A DNA stretch of 64,000 nucleotides from Rhynchopus euleeides (Eukaryota > Euglenozoa > Diplonemea > Diplonemida > Diplonemidae). Position numbers and translations under genes: made by a program. The stretch lies in contig OY723318.1 in the NCBI GenBank assembly GCA_963210315.1, positions 1,302,001-1,366,000 on the forward strand, in the 5' to 3' direction. The notes beneath the pieces are model-generated. The model was not told the DNA's origin, searched no databases, and saw only the letters and a list, made by a program, of their open reading frames with translations. Below are positions 50,134-59,770 of the stretch, one piece after another. The stretch's first letter is position 1. Every line of letters starts with the position of its first letter.

Positions 50134-53100
50134 TCACTCGGAAGTTTCGGCGTCCGAAACGTACGCCCACTCTCCCCAATCCTCCTCCATGTCGACATCG
50201 ATGTCGACATGGACGCGGGCCCTTTTCTCCTGGGGCTCCTCGGGGTGCGGCCCAACCTCCCTCCTGCGCTCTGCCGGTGCCGCCTGTGTGGGAGGCAGCT
50301 GCGGCGGTTCTTCCGGCTGAGGTGTGGGGAGTGTCGATGGGGTGCCCGGGGTCGATGAAGCGGGGAGCTGGAAGGTGACATGTTGCAGGGTGGCTGGAGG
50401 CACGACGGGGGGTGCGGCATCTGCAAGCAACGAAGTGAGGAAGGGATCCTCAGGGACTTCCTCCACGAGGCTGACAATCGACAATGCATCGGCGTTGTCA
50501 TCTTCCCAGCTGCCGTCCGATTCCTCATCACAATCCTCCACGCCAGCAAATAGAGAACCCATGGCTGCATCGAGGTCAACGAGCTCCACGGTTGTCAGAG
50601 TTGGAAGAGGCGTCAGGGAACGCGCAGTGAAGCGGCGCTTCTTGTTGGCGAGGAACGTGTTGACTGTTTCTTCAACGATGATCTTGCGCGCCGCGTCATC
50701 ATGTGACAGCTCTAGAGTGATGCCCAGTTCTTGAGAGATGCTTGCGGCAGAGAGTGCCTTCCGGAACGATCCCCTCATGCGCGTTACAACTGAAAAAGCA
50801 GCCTCCACAAACACAGTCGAGGGTGACAGTGCCACCATGGCCTCAAGCACTATCGCAAACGTCGAACTCTCGGATTCCAGCAAGAAGTCGACGACAAACT
50901 CTTTCAGAAGGTTCCCCCTGAGATCTGTGCATTCCAACCGCAGCTTCACCCACTCCATGCCGATGCTGAGAATCTCTGCCTGGTCGTAACCCAAGCGAGA
51001 AGCGAGCGCCATGAGGCACTCGCACGTGCTGTCCTTCCCACTTGTCGCGAAGAAAGAGCTGAATGAGCGGCAGGGATACTCCTCCCACCTCTTGGCCAGG
51101 TCCTTGTAGATGGTGTGGCAGAGCTTTGAGCGCCAGGAAGTCATCTCGGCAACTACCCCCGGAGGCAACGATGTGGTTCCCTGGTTCTCATAGAACTTGG
51201 CTTCGTGCTTGCCAGGCTGGCGCGCCAGCACCTTATGCACTGTCAGTGCATTCTGCAGGATGCTCTCCATCGACGAGAGCGACAGGTCTCGCTTCTGCAA
51301 CGCCTCGCTCACCCCTTTATTGATGTCGAAGACGTCAGCCAAGATGCAAGTCGAGAGGGAATACTCGGGGGTGAGCTTGTGGAAGAAGAACGGCGGCGGC
51401 TGGATCTCCCCGAGCATAGCGACAGTGAAGTCAAAGTTCACCACAGCCGCGTTCAGGCGACGGAACGTTGCAGCTGCCCAACGCACGGAGTGCTCCTTCG
51501 GGAAGGAGAGACATTTCCCACCGGAAATGATCTGCAGAGACTTCTGCCTGGCGGTTGATCTGAAGAAGGCAAACCAGTGTCGGAGGAGGCGGCTATGTTC
51601 AACAACCTTTCGTGTCTTCTTGATGAGGCCGACGGACAGCTGGTGCATGTGGGCAGCATCATGCACATCGATGAGAGTGCATCCCCACGCGATCTCGAGC
51701 TTCCCCCTGAGACTCTTCATCGTTGATGCCCCGTCTGCCGCGAATCCCTTCAGCGAACGCCGCGCCCACTGCGACAGCTGGAGGCTGTCGAACAACTTGA
51801 CCAGCTCGTCCTTCTGCGACTCTGCGTCAGCTTTCTTCAAGTCGACTGTGCCCACACACCAATCTTTCATAGCACAATCCGTCCTGCTGATCCCCGAAAC
51901 GATGACGATCATCAAGTCGATGCGGGCGAACGTGGTACCGTCCACCTTCAGGGTTGCCGCCCGACACGCACGCACCGCACCCACCACTCCCCTCAGGAGC
52001 ACCTCCCAGAGTATCGTCTGGAACTCCTTCGCGACTTTTCGAGAGTAGTGGGTGTCCAGGACATGCAGCCCCTTCCGCTTGTCGTCCTGCAACCTCGCAC
52101 CCACACTGCTCAGCCCCTCCGCCCGTTGCGTCGCCGTTGCCACGTTGTACACCAGGTTGACCAGACTTGTGTACTGCTCGCTGGTCACCTTCACCTTCGC
52201 GCACAGCGTCTGCTTGGGGATATCTGTAGCTGTCACATTGGTGTTTTCACTCCCAGGCGTGGACAACTGCACTGCTCTCTTGTGCGCCGCACCACCCATG
52301 TGGCGGCGGATATTGCTTTGCTGGCGCCCAACTGTCGTGGCAGACATAGACGCTTCGCCGCGTGCATACCGGAGCAAGTGGGGTTGCTCCGAGAACTCCC
52401 CCTCCAGCTGCACCAAGAACGGTGCACACGTGGTGCACCTCCACCTCCCATCAGGGAGACGCACCACACCGGAGGCTGCAGCGTGGATCTTCCGCTGCTG
52501 CTTCTCCTGTATGGCGAGCTGTGCCTGCCGCTGCTGAATCCGAAGGAGACCGTTCACCATTGAGCCCTCTGGCACGTACTTCTTGTTTGCTGCCATCAAA
52601 AGAAGGAAGTGCGCCTTTGCTGTGTCGAAGACAAGCCGCAAGGGGTACTGGGCCATCAACGACGGAAGAAGCAAGCCGAAGGTGCGAGGCTGTGTGGTGT
52701 CGACGATAGAAAAGTGAACATTTAAACCGCGGGATGTGCGGAAAGTCTGCAGGGCCACTGACGCGGTGTTGGTGTCCAACTCTTCGTCCACGAGGAATCT
52801 CGTATCCATCAATCGCGGACGCCTGAGCTTCACCGTGAGGGCCTCCGCTTCGGGGGAGTCAACGCCCTCCAGAAGCGCCGCAGCACTGGTACGCGTCGGC
52901 TCCGTAATGGGAATTGACCTTGCTAGGCAGTCAAGCACTCGGAGGCAGTAGTGTCCAGAACTGTATAGATCCCGTTGAACCCACCCTGGTACAAGCCCAA
53001 TGTTGACGCCTCCGGTTGATTGGGCGAGCTTCATGGCGGTCAGCCATGGGGACAGTCGCCCGGCGCTGTCGAACGCGGCGACGTGGCACGCCCCTTCCCC

Positions 53101-54105
53101 GGTGTAGAAGGCGGCGTGGGGTGCAGGGGCGACAGGGGCGGCGGTGGTAGCTGCAGGAGAGGCGGCCAGGGGATCCGGAGGAGGAGGCGGCGGCGCATCA
53201 TGCGAAGCATCGACGTCGTGCCCGTCACCGTCCGATGCCTCACGTGCGTACAGCACGAGTGCTGGCTTCGCGTTCGCACGATTGAACGGCGCCACAGAGC
53301 AATCCGTCACACGATCAGTCGTGATCGACTTCCACTTCAGAGTGGTGGCGGGGCCACGAGCGCACAGCGTCTCCCAGGCGATCCCCTTCGCGAGGGTCAG
53401 CCCGGACTTTGTGCACGATGCACCGACAAACCGGTACCGGTGATTCACCGGCTGCACCGTGCCCACCTGCACCACCCCGTTGCCGTCAACGCCAAGCTCA
53501 CGAAGGGCGGAGAGGTCTCTTAATTCCTTGACGTTGACGGTTTCCGCAAGCTCCGTCAGGTGCTTCTGCTTCTCGCCGGATGCAGAAAACCGCTGCGTCG
53601 AGAGGAACAGGAGGTGCGGGGCCTTCTCGACGCAGAACTGCGCAGCCCGGACAGCACCACATGTGCACGGACCTTGCTTCTCCATAAATTGAGAAGCAAC
53701 GCGCTGCACCTCGTCCTTCACGACGCCCAACATCACAACCATGCTGTCTGTAATAGCTGTGCGGAACTCACCACAAGATGGGCAGCTGTAGACGGTGGCG
53801 CTTTTGGTGGTGCAGAGGTGCTTCAGGTGCGGGTGTTTGTGTCCGAGGGCGGAGAGACTGACGTCAGGGTTGGGTCGCTGCGGGTCCTGCGAGGTGATCA
53901 TCTGGGGCTCGTTCTCATCGGGGGTTGTGCTCCGCAGGGACTGGAGGAGGTTGCTCAATACACCTTGGCACTCCCGCAGTACTGTACATGCCAGCAGCTG
54001 GAGGATAGTTACAAAGCTGCCACTCCCCGACGCCACCCCCCTACTGGCCCCTTCAGGCCTGAAAGCCCAAAAGCTCCCGGAGATTTTTGCAGTGGTGCGC
54101 ACCAT
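50134..54105 (-). CDS. hAT transposase fused to a degenerate USP-like module
   Basis: The frame is open to 54453, but the first 116 codons translate AT-rich terminal repeats and the edge of a MITE, so the ATG of MVRTTAKISGSF at 54105 is chosen, giving 1323 residues. Numbering here is from 54453. Residues about 220-430 resemble the C-terminal half of a USP: CPSCGEFRTAITDS, CTCGAVRAAQFC, PHLLFLSTQRF, YRFVGASCTKSG, then WKSITTDRVTDCS and PALVLYARE. The catalytic GHY is replaced by KGIAWET and no Cys box is seen, so it should be inactive. A BED-like finger follows (RWRCTTCAPF...RRHMGGAAH, about 665-720). The hAT core has D838 (LKVDGTTF) and D907 (AADGASTMKS); HDAAHMHQL stands at the C-x-x-H position and HSVRWAA further on. 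The dimerisation part reads SPSTVFVEAAFSVVTRMRG. The tail is acidic. Confidence 0.78.
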   Translation of the reverse strand: MVRTTAKISGSFWAFRPEGASRGVASGSGSFVTILQLLACTVLRECQGVLSNLLQSLRSTTPDENEPQMITSQDPQRPNPDVSLSALGHKHPHLKHLCTTKSATVYSCPSCGEFRTAITDSMVVMLGVVKDEVQRVASQFMEKQGPCTCGAVRAAQFCVEKAPHLLFLSTQRFSASGEKQKHLTELAETVNVKELRDLSALRELGVDGNGVVQVGTVQPVNHRYRFVGASCTKSGLTLAKGIAWETLCARGPATTLKWKSITTDRVTDCSVAPFNRANAKPALVLYAREASDGDGHDVDASHDAPPPPPPDPLAASPAATTAAPVAPAPHAAFYTGEGACHVAAFDSAGRLSPWLTAMKLAQSTGGVNIGLVPGWVQRDLYSSGHYCLRVLDCLARSIPITEPTRTSAAALLEGVDSPEAEALTVKLRRPRLMDTRFLVDEELDTNTASVALQTFRTSRGLNVHFSIVDTTQPRTFGLLLPSLMAQYPLRLVFDTAKAHFLLLMAANKKYVPEGSMVNGLLRIQQRQAQLAIQEKQQRKIHAAASGVVRLPDGRWRCTTCAPFLVQLEGEFSEQPHLLRYARGEASMSATTVGRQQSNIRRHMGGAAHKRAVQLSTPGSENTNVTATDIPKQTLCAKVKVTSEQYTSLVNLVYNVATATQRAEGLSSVGARLQDDKRKGLHVLDTHYSRKVAKEFQTILWEVLLRGVVGAVRACRAATLKVDGTTFARIDLMIVIVSGISRTDCAMKDWCVGTVDLKKADAESQKDELVKLFDSLQLSQWARRSLKGFAADGASTMKSLRGKLEIAWGCTLIDVHDAAHMHQLSVGLIKKTRKVVEHSRLLRHWFAFFRSTARQKSLQIISGGKCLSFPKEHSVRWAAATFRRLNAAVVNFDFTVAMLGEIQPPPFFFHKLTPEYSLSTCILADVFDINKGVSEALQKRDLSLSSMESILQNALTVHKVLARQPGKHEAKFYENQGTTSLPPGVVAEMTSWRSKLCHTIYKDLAKRWEEYPCRSFSSFFATSGKDSTCECLMALASRLGYDQAEILSIGMEWVKLRLECTDLRGNLLKEFVVDFLLESESSTFAIVLEAMVALSPSTVFVEAAFSVVTRMRGSFRKALSAASISQELGITLELSHDDAARKIIVEETVNTFLANKKRRFTARSLTPLPTLTTVELVDLDAAMGSLFAGVEDCDEESDGSWEDDNADALSIVSLVEEVPEDPFLTSLLADAAPPVVPPATLQHVTFQLPASSTPGTPSTLPTPQPEEPPQLPPTQAAPAERRREVGPHPEEPQEKRARVHVDIDVDMEEDWGEWAYVSDAETSE

Positions 54106-54454
54106 ATTCGCGGAGTACGTGAGGTTGGGTGAGTGTGAGGTCAGGGTCCTGTCGAAGGGTAGTCGAGTGGGAATAAATAGGGAGGTCCTCAGGAGTGCAA
54201 TACAACAGCAATACACAGGCAACACACCAGCAACACGCAAACCGAGGCAAGAGGAGGTGGGCGGGGTCATCCTGCGGAGTCTCCAGTTGGCCAGCAAGGC
54301 GAACTGTACGGGGGAGAGACTTCCCTTCCATCCTTGTGTGCGCCCTGTCGACTGGGAAAATCTTAGAAAAAAAAATTTCCTCTGCGAAAAACCCTTAGAA
54401 AAAAAAATTTCCCTTACAAAATTCTTAGAAAAAAACCTTTTTTCCCCGTACAAA

Positions 54455-54563
54455 GGGGGCCCTCGCTACGAGTCACTGTGAGTCACGAGTCGTCAGTTGT
54501 CAGCCAAACATGGCTGACTTCTCACTTTTTCTCACTCAGTCACACTTGGTAGCGAGGGCCCCC
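54455..54563. mobile_element. 109-bp palindromic MITE, related family, nested in the hAT element
   Basis: Ends GGGGGCCCTCGCTAC / GTAGCGAGGGCCCCC, flanked by AAA on both sides (54452-54454, 54564-54566). The ends resemble those of family 1 (GGGGGTCTTCGCT) and the size is the same, but the inner sequence differs. Confidence 0.85.
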
Positions 54564-54641
54564 AAAAGTTCTTAGAAAAAAAGTTCAGAATCCTGAAAGT
54601 GGGGAACCAGCCCCCCAGTTAGGAACAGCCCTGTGCCGGAG

Positions 54642-55184
54642 ACCAATTTTTTTTTCTTTTTTCATGTCGCTCCCGTTGGTCACTTCGCTGCTTTGAGTCA
54701 GCCACGTGGCGGAAGCCGGACCGCAGGGAGGGGCGTTGCGCCCGTTGACGCCTCTCACTCCTCATGTGCCTTGAGTAGCTGCCAGGTGGGTCTGCTTTGA
54801 GGCGGGGAATCGCGTCAGGCCAAACAGCCACTGCGAGGACGTCTCCCCTAAAAGAAAAGAAAGAATGTGGGAAGGGGACGGGGGTGGGATGGGTGGGCAG
54901 CGCAAGCCGGAAGGAGCGCCTCCCATGGGGCGGAAGCTCACCCGACAGCATAAAATGCTGCGAAAACAACAAAAAAAGGGAAAATAAACCACGCACACCA
55001 CAACATCAATAAAACCAAAGCCGTGCAGAAAGGGCCCCTCCGCATATATGAAACAGGGCACACAGCGGAAAAAGAGTTACCAGAGCTTGCTTTAGTTTCC
55101 CCTCGGAGGAGGGTAATCACAGGGGGCGCCACGTGAAGGCAGCAAGTTGGATTTTATCCCCCCTGGTGGAGAATGAGGGGTCCA
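54642..55184. other. Spacer between the hAT element and the satellite
   Basis: It starts ACCAAT, the first bases of a satellite unit, then becomes unique. Open frames on the minus strand (54619-55061) contain hydrophobic runs but no recognisable domain. No gene is supported. Confidence 0.5.
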
Positions 55185-56826
55185 ACCAATAGAATCCGCT
55201 GAGCAGCCCCCGACTTTCCTGAGCAGCCCCCAGGTACTCCAGGCACAGGGTGACCCGTTCCGACCCATTTGCACCCTGCCGGATACCCGATCAGCATGCC
55301 GGAGACCAATAGAATCCGCTGAGCAGCCCCCGACTTTCCTGAGCAGCCCCCAGGTAATCCAGGCACAGGATGACCCGTTCCGACCCGTGTCCACCCTGCC
55401 GGATACCCGATCAGCATGCCGGAGACCAATAGAATCCGCTGAGCAGCCCCCGACTTTCCTGAGCAGCCCCCAGGTAATCCAGGCACAGGATGACCCGTTC
55501 CGACCCTTTTGCACCCTGCCGGATACCCGATCAGCATGCCGGAGACCAATAGAATCCGCTGAGCAGCCCCCAACTTTCCTGAGCAGCCCCCAGGTAATCC
55601 AGGCACAGGATGACCCGTTCCGACCCATTTGCACCCTGCCGGATGCCCGATCAGCATGCCGGAGACCAATAGAATCCGCTGAGCAGCCCCCGACTTTCCT
55701 GAGCAGCCCCCAGGTAATCCAGGCACAGGATGACCCGTTCCGACCCGTGTCCACCCTGCCGGATACCCGATCAGCATGCCGGAGACCAATAGAATCCGCT
55801 GAGCAGCCCCCAACTTTCCTGAGCAGCCCCCAGGTATTCCAGGCACAGGATGACCCGTTCCGACCCATTTGCACCCTGCCGGATGCCCGATCAGCATGCC
55901 GGAGACCAATAGAATCCGCTGAGCAGCCCCCAACTTTCCTGAGCAGCCCCCAGGTAATCCAGGCACAGGATGACCCGTTCCGACCCATTTGCACCCTGCC
56001 GGATGCCCCATCAGCATGCCGGAGACCAATAGAATCCGCTGAGCAGCCCCCAACTTTCCTGAGCAGCCCCCAGGTATTCCAGGCACAGGATGACCCGTTC
56101 CGACCCATTTGCACCCTGCCGGACACCCGATCAGCATGCCGGAGACCAATAGAATCCGCTGAGCAGCCCCCGACTTTCCTGAGCAGCCCCCAGGTAATCC
56201 AGGCACAGGATGACCCGTTCCGACCCGTGTCCACCCTGCCGGATACCCGATCAGCATGCCGGAGACCAATAGAATCCGCTGAGCAGCCCCCAACTTTCCT
56301 GAGCAGCCCCCAGGTAATCCAGGCACAGGATGACCCGTTCCGACCCATTTGCACCCTGCCGGATGCCCCATCAGCATGCCGGAGACCAATAGAATCCGCT
56401 GAGCAGCCCCCAACTTTCCTGAGCAGCCCCCAGGTATTCCAGGCACAGGATGACCCGTTCCGACCCATTTGCACCCTGCCGGACACCCGATCAGCATGCC
56501 GGAGACCAATAGAATCCGCTGAGCAGCCCCCGACTTTCCTGAGCAGCCCCCAGGTAATCCAGGCACAGGATGACCCGTTCCGACCCGTGTCCACCCTGCC
56601 GGATACCCGATCAGCATGCCGGAGACCAATAGAATCCGCTGAGCAGCCCCCAACTTTCCTGAGCAGCCCCCAGGTACTCCAGGCACAGGATGACCCGTTC
56701 CGACCCATTTGCACCCTGCCGGATGCCCCATCAGCATGCCGGAGACCAATAGAATCCGCTGAGCAGCCCCCGACTTTCCTGAGCAGCCCCCAGGTATTCC
56801 AGGCACAGGACGACCCATTCTGACCC
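55185..56826. repeat. 120-bp tandem satellite, 13.7 units
   Basis: Units begin ACCAATAGAATCCGCTGAG and end GCATGCCGGAG. Each contains two copies of CTGAGCAGCCCCC 22 bases apart. They differ at a few fixed sites (CGACTT/CAACTT; TAATCC/TATTCC/TACTCC; CATTTGC/CGTGTCC; GATACC/GATGCC/GACACC). Units 7-9 repeat exactly as 10-12 for these sites, so a 360-bp trimer was copied. As 120 is divisible by three and stops are absent, long frames of 478-616 codons run through it in one plus and two minus frames. Frames open in several registers at once argue against a real protein, although a 40-residue repeat protein cannot be ruled out. Confidence 0.93.
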
Positions 56827-57510
56827 ATTTGCATTGGTCGCTCACAGCTCGCAGAGGTCGCTCCGCACCAAAAAAGCGTCGCTCACCGCGACCAGACGCC
56901 GAGAATTTCAACTCATAGCAGCCAGAAGTCAGCACAGGAGTATCTAGCCGTCGGCTTTTCGTCCTGCCCAACATGGCACCCTCAGGAGGCGTGCACTCCA
57001 ACACTCTTTACAGTATGTTAAATGGAGGCATGCCCCTCACCACTCAGCTGCTGGTGAGAGGTGGACCACACGTCAAGGACGTGCCAGGTACCACCTACTC
57101 ACCAGGAGCTGCCCTGCCTTGGGAGCAGAGAATGGGGTTTAACATGCAGTAACCCCTCCAGACAGTGCAGATGTGCTGTGTCTGGAGGGTCCCAGAACCC
57201 TTAGAAAACCCCCCCTATATTGGCCCTGTGGCCCCCCCAGCCCATTTTTCAGCACCAAATTGGAAATTTTGGACCCCAAAAGTTCGTCCAAAAATCAGTT
57301 TTTCCTGGGTGTGGGTGTGTCTGGGGCCGGGAAAATGGTGTTTTGGGCGAAATTTTGGGAAAAATTTTTCGATTTTTTTTTTTCGAAAATGGTAAAGTCC
57401 GCAGCCAGGGGGGAACGGTTTTTTCGCATCTGATTGCGCGTTTAAATTATACAAACGGGCATGCAGCATTTAATTCCGGGTACTTCCGGATACTCAGGAA
57501 ATATTCCGTA
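56827..57510. other. Spacer between the satellite and transposon X
   Basis: No gene is seen. GGTCGCTC/GCGTCGCTC phrases at 56833-56880 are weakly repeated. In the pre-inversion arrangement, its right end (57508-57510, GTA) flanked the compound element at 16434. Confidence 0.5.
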
Positions 57511-58999
57511 GGAGGATGTATAACGAACTGTAAATTCTGTAAAATTTTGTAAAAAATGGGGGGATTTTTTGGAAAAATGGCCAAAAAAAGAGTGTGGGGA
57601 GTTGGGTCCAGTTTAGCAAAGTCCGTGTATTTGGACGCGGCCCCTCAGATAAGGAAGCCGCGTCTCAGGTGCGATATGGGGTGTTGGAGAATTTCAGGGT
57701 TCGGCCCGAAATTCCCGTTCGAACCGCTATCCCAGGTCCGACTCAAAACTGTGCTGGGCTCTCGGAGACGGGAGCCCGAAAGCGGGAAGACCAAGCCAAT
57801 TGTTTTTCCGTGCGAGGATCACTCGTCGACACTGTGTGGAAGCCCTGCAGGGCACATCCATGAGACGCATCACAACAGAAGGGACAGAAGAACATGAGGC
57901 CACGAGGAAGCTGGCCGTGTATCGCAAAGTTTTCGACAACGTAGCATGCCCGAGAGGAACGTTCTTCCCGTTCCCATTCAGGGTACGGTACACCTGAGGA
58001 CAGCAAAAGACGGTCACCTTGCAGGCGGGGCAACGCCTGCATGAACGCAGATAAAATTGCAGCATACGTTCCCTGCATCAGGAGCCGGTTGTCAAGCCTC
58101 CCGTGTTGCAGTTGTAGGGCTCCGAATAACACCCAGTTTCATCGGACCGTAACGAGGATCTTGGCATCGACGAGCCACAGACTGTGACACTTTACAGTCG
58201 GAATCGCGTCCGACACCTGGTAGGCATTGCCATGCCGATGGAAGGCCCCCCCAGCCCATGGGGGGCCCGGGGTCTCAGACGGTGGGAGGCACTCCAGAGT
58301 GGCGTGTGGCCTCCGACCGGCGCGGACTGCGCTACAACACCGCAACCGAGGGCACCTGCAACTACATTTGGATGCGGGACACGGCATCTTCTGAGATGCT
58401 CGGCGGGGAGAGGGGGTCTCTCTGTACCTCCTAGGGAAAGCGGACAGAACGAGGTAGGCACTCGGAGATGGAGCCGAGAGGGGCGGACGGGGGTTCTTTC
58501 AGGCAGCGCCGCAACAGCGAGAAGAACACGTGCAACCCCAGAACATGAGGCGCCGTGACGGAGCAACAGGAGAAAACCATAAAAACAGGGCGTCCGGACG
58601 ACAGACAGGCACGGGACTGGAAACGCAAACAAACAGACAGCCGAAAAGAAGTCGAAGTGAAACGGTTGTAGAAAGGGCTCGGCTTTACCGACGTCCTTTG
58701 GGACCACATAGGCCAGGAAAGGCCAAAATTTTCGACTTTTTTCGGAAATTTTCCGATTTTTCACAGTGTGGCAGTCCGCAGACACAGATTTTCGGGTCAG
58801 AAAAAAAAAATTTTTTTTCGACCCAAAAATTTCGGATTTTTTTCCGGAGGGTGTATGGTGACCATCCCGGAAATCCGAAAAAAACCTGATTTTTCCTGAT
58901 TTTCGGATTTTTCTCGAAATTCGCCCTTGTGTCAACCAGTGGCAAATTTTTCGGAAAATCGGGAAAAAACAGGAAAATCCGGAAAATCATACACCCTCC
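57511..58999. mobile_element. 1.49 kb TIR transposon (element X), inverted copy of 19727-21216
   Basis: It begins GGAGGATGTATAACG and ends AATCATACACCCTCC. It is almost identical over its full length to unit 3 of the compound element, on the opposite strand. The right flank is CTC (59000-59002), the next codon of cyclase copy D. The left flank GTA does not match. The matching CTC is at 21217-21219 (as GAG), beside the other copy. Small frames (for example 57743-58132 and 58192-58935 on the minus strand) are repeated in both copies, but no transposase signature is seen. Confidence 0.9.
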
Positions 59000-59770
59000 C
59001 TCGGCGTGAACATGAAGGGGTCGAGTGAGCTGCTGCAGGACAGCCTGCCCGCCTTCGAACAAGCCTTCTCAGCCACCCTCGCTGCCACCCTGCGGTGTGT
59101 GGAGCAGCATGCGGGCATCGTCGACCTGTTCGTGGGTGACCGTGTGTGGTGCTCCTTCAACGCGTCACGGAAGTGCGCAGCACACGCCAACTCAGCGCTG
59201 CGTGCTGCGAAGGGTGTCATCTTCGGCGAGCTTCCTGTGCGGACCAATGCCGGTGCAGTGACGGGCAAATCACACTGCGGGGACATCGGGTGTGCAGACA
59301 TGCGGCGCTTCTCGGTGGTCGGTGTGCTGCCTGCACAGGCACACGCGATGGAACGTGCGGGTTCTGCTGTGGGCCTGCCACTGGTGTGCAACAAGACATG
59401 CCAGCAGGACGCAGAGTGCACACACGAGATGCGCCTCGTGCCCTTGCGTGTCACCATCGTGAAGCCTGTGCATCGGACGGACGCAGTGGTACCTCTAGAC
59501 GCGGAACAAGATGCAAAGCCCATCTACGAGGTGCTTGCTGGTGCTGCTGATAATGGTGATGAGAAGGAGGTTCAATCTTCACCTCCCAAGGAGTGGATGT
59601 ACGAACTGGACTACCGCTCTTCCGAGTGGTACAAATACAACGCAGCTGTGTCTGCATACCTGAACGGGGAGGACATGGACACTGTCCTCGACTTGGCGGG
59701 TGACAAACGCGAAGCCTTGTCCGCCACCCTGCAGTCAGGGTCTCAGGAAGCCCTTCGTGTGATGGTGTGA
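59000..59770 (+). pseudogene. Membrane cyclase-like copy D, C-terminal half
   Basis: It begins in frame at LGVNMKGSSELLQDSLPAF directly after element X and runs to the family stop codon. It carries the pseudo-cyclase features of copies A and C (VGDRVWCSFN, MRRFSVVGVLPAQ) and the conserved EWMYELDYRSS tail. The N-terminal half is at 21217-22236 on the other strand. It lacks the membrane region and a native start; an ATG at 59012 could give a soluble fragment. Confidence 0.88.

Larger units (their letters stand above)
49927..54633. mobile_element. hAT DNA transposon with 8-bp target duplication
   Basis: It begins CAGGCCTGGGCGGGGAACC and ends AACAGCCCTG (inverted: CAGGGCTGTT), typical hAT ends. 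It is flanked by TGCCGGAG on both sides (49919-49926 and 54634-54641), which lies at the end of a 120-bp satellite unit. GGGGAACCAGCCC occurs near both ends, in direct orientation. TTCTTAGAAAAAAA-type repeats fill the right subterminal region. The length is 4707 bp, with one minus-strand gene. Confidence 0.93.

Noticed and set aside
54105-54453. N-terminal 116 codons of the hAT transposase frame
   Set aside because: They translate AT-rich subterminal repeats and the edge of a MITE, and the frame start is not an ATG.
55185-56826. CRISPR-like regular repeat
   Set aside because: The 120-bp units are contiguous without unique spacers, and the setting is eukaryotic.
55092-57004. Long frames (580 and 616 codons) on the minus strand
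   Set aside because: They result from a 120-bp satellite without stops. Several registers are open at once, so there is no reason to prefer one as a protein.
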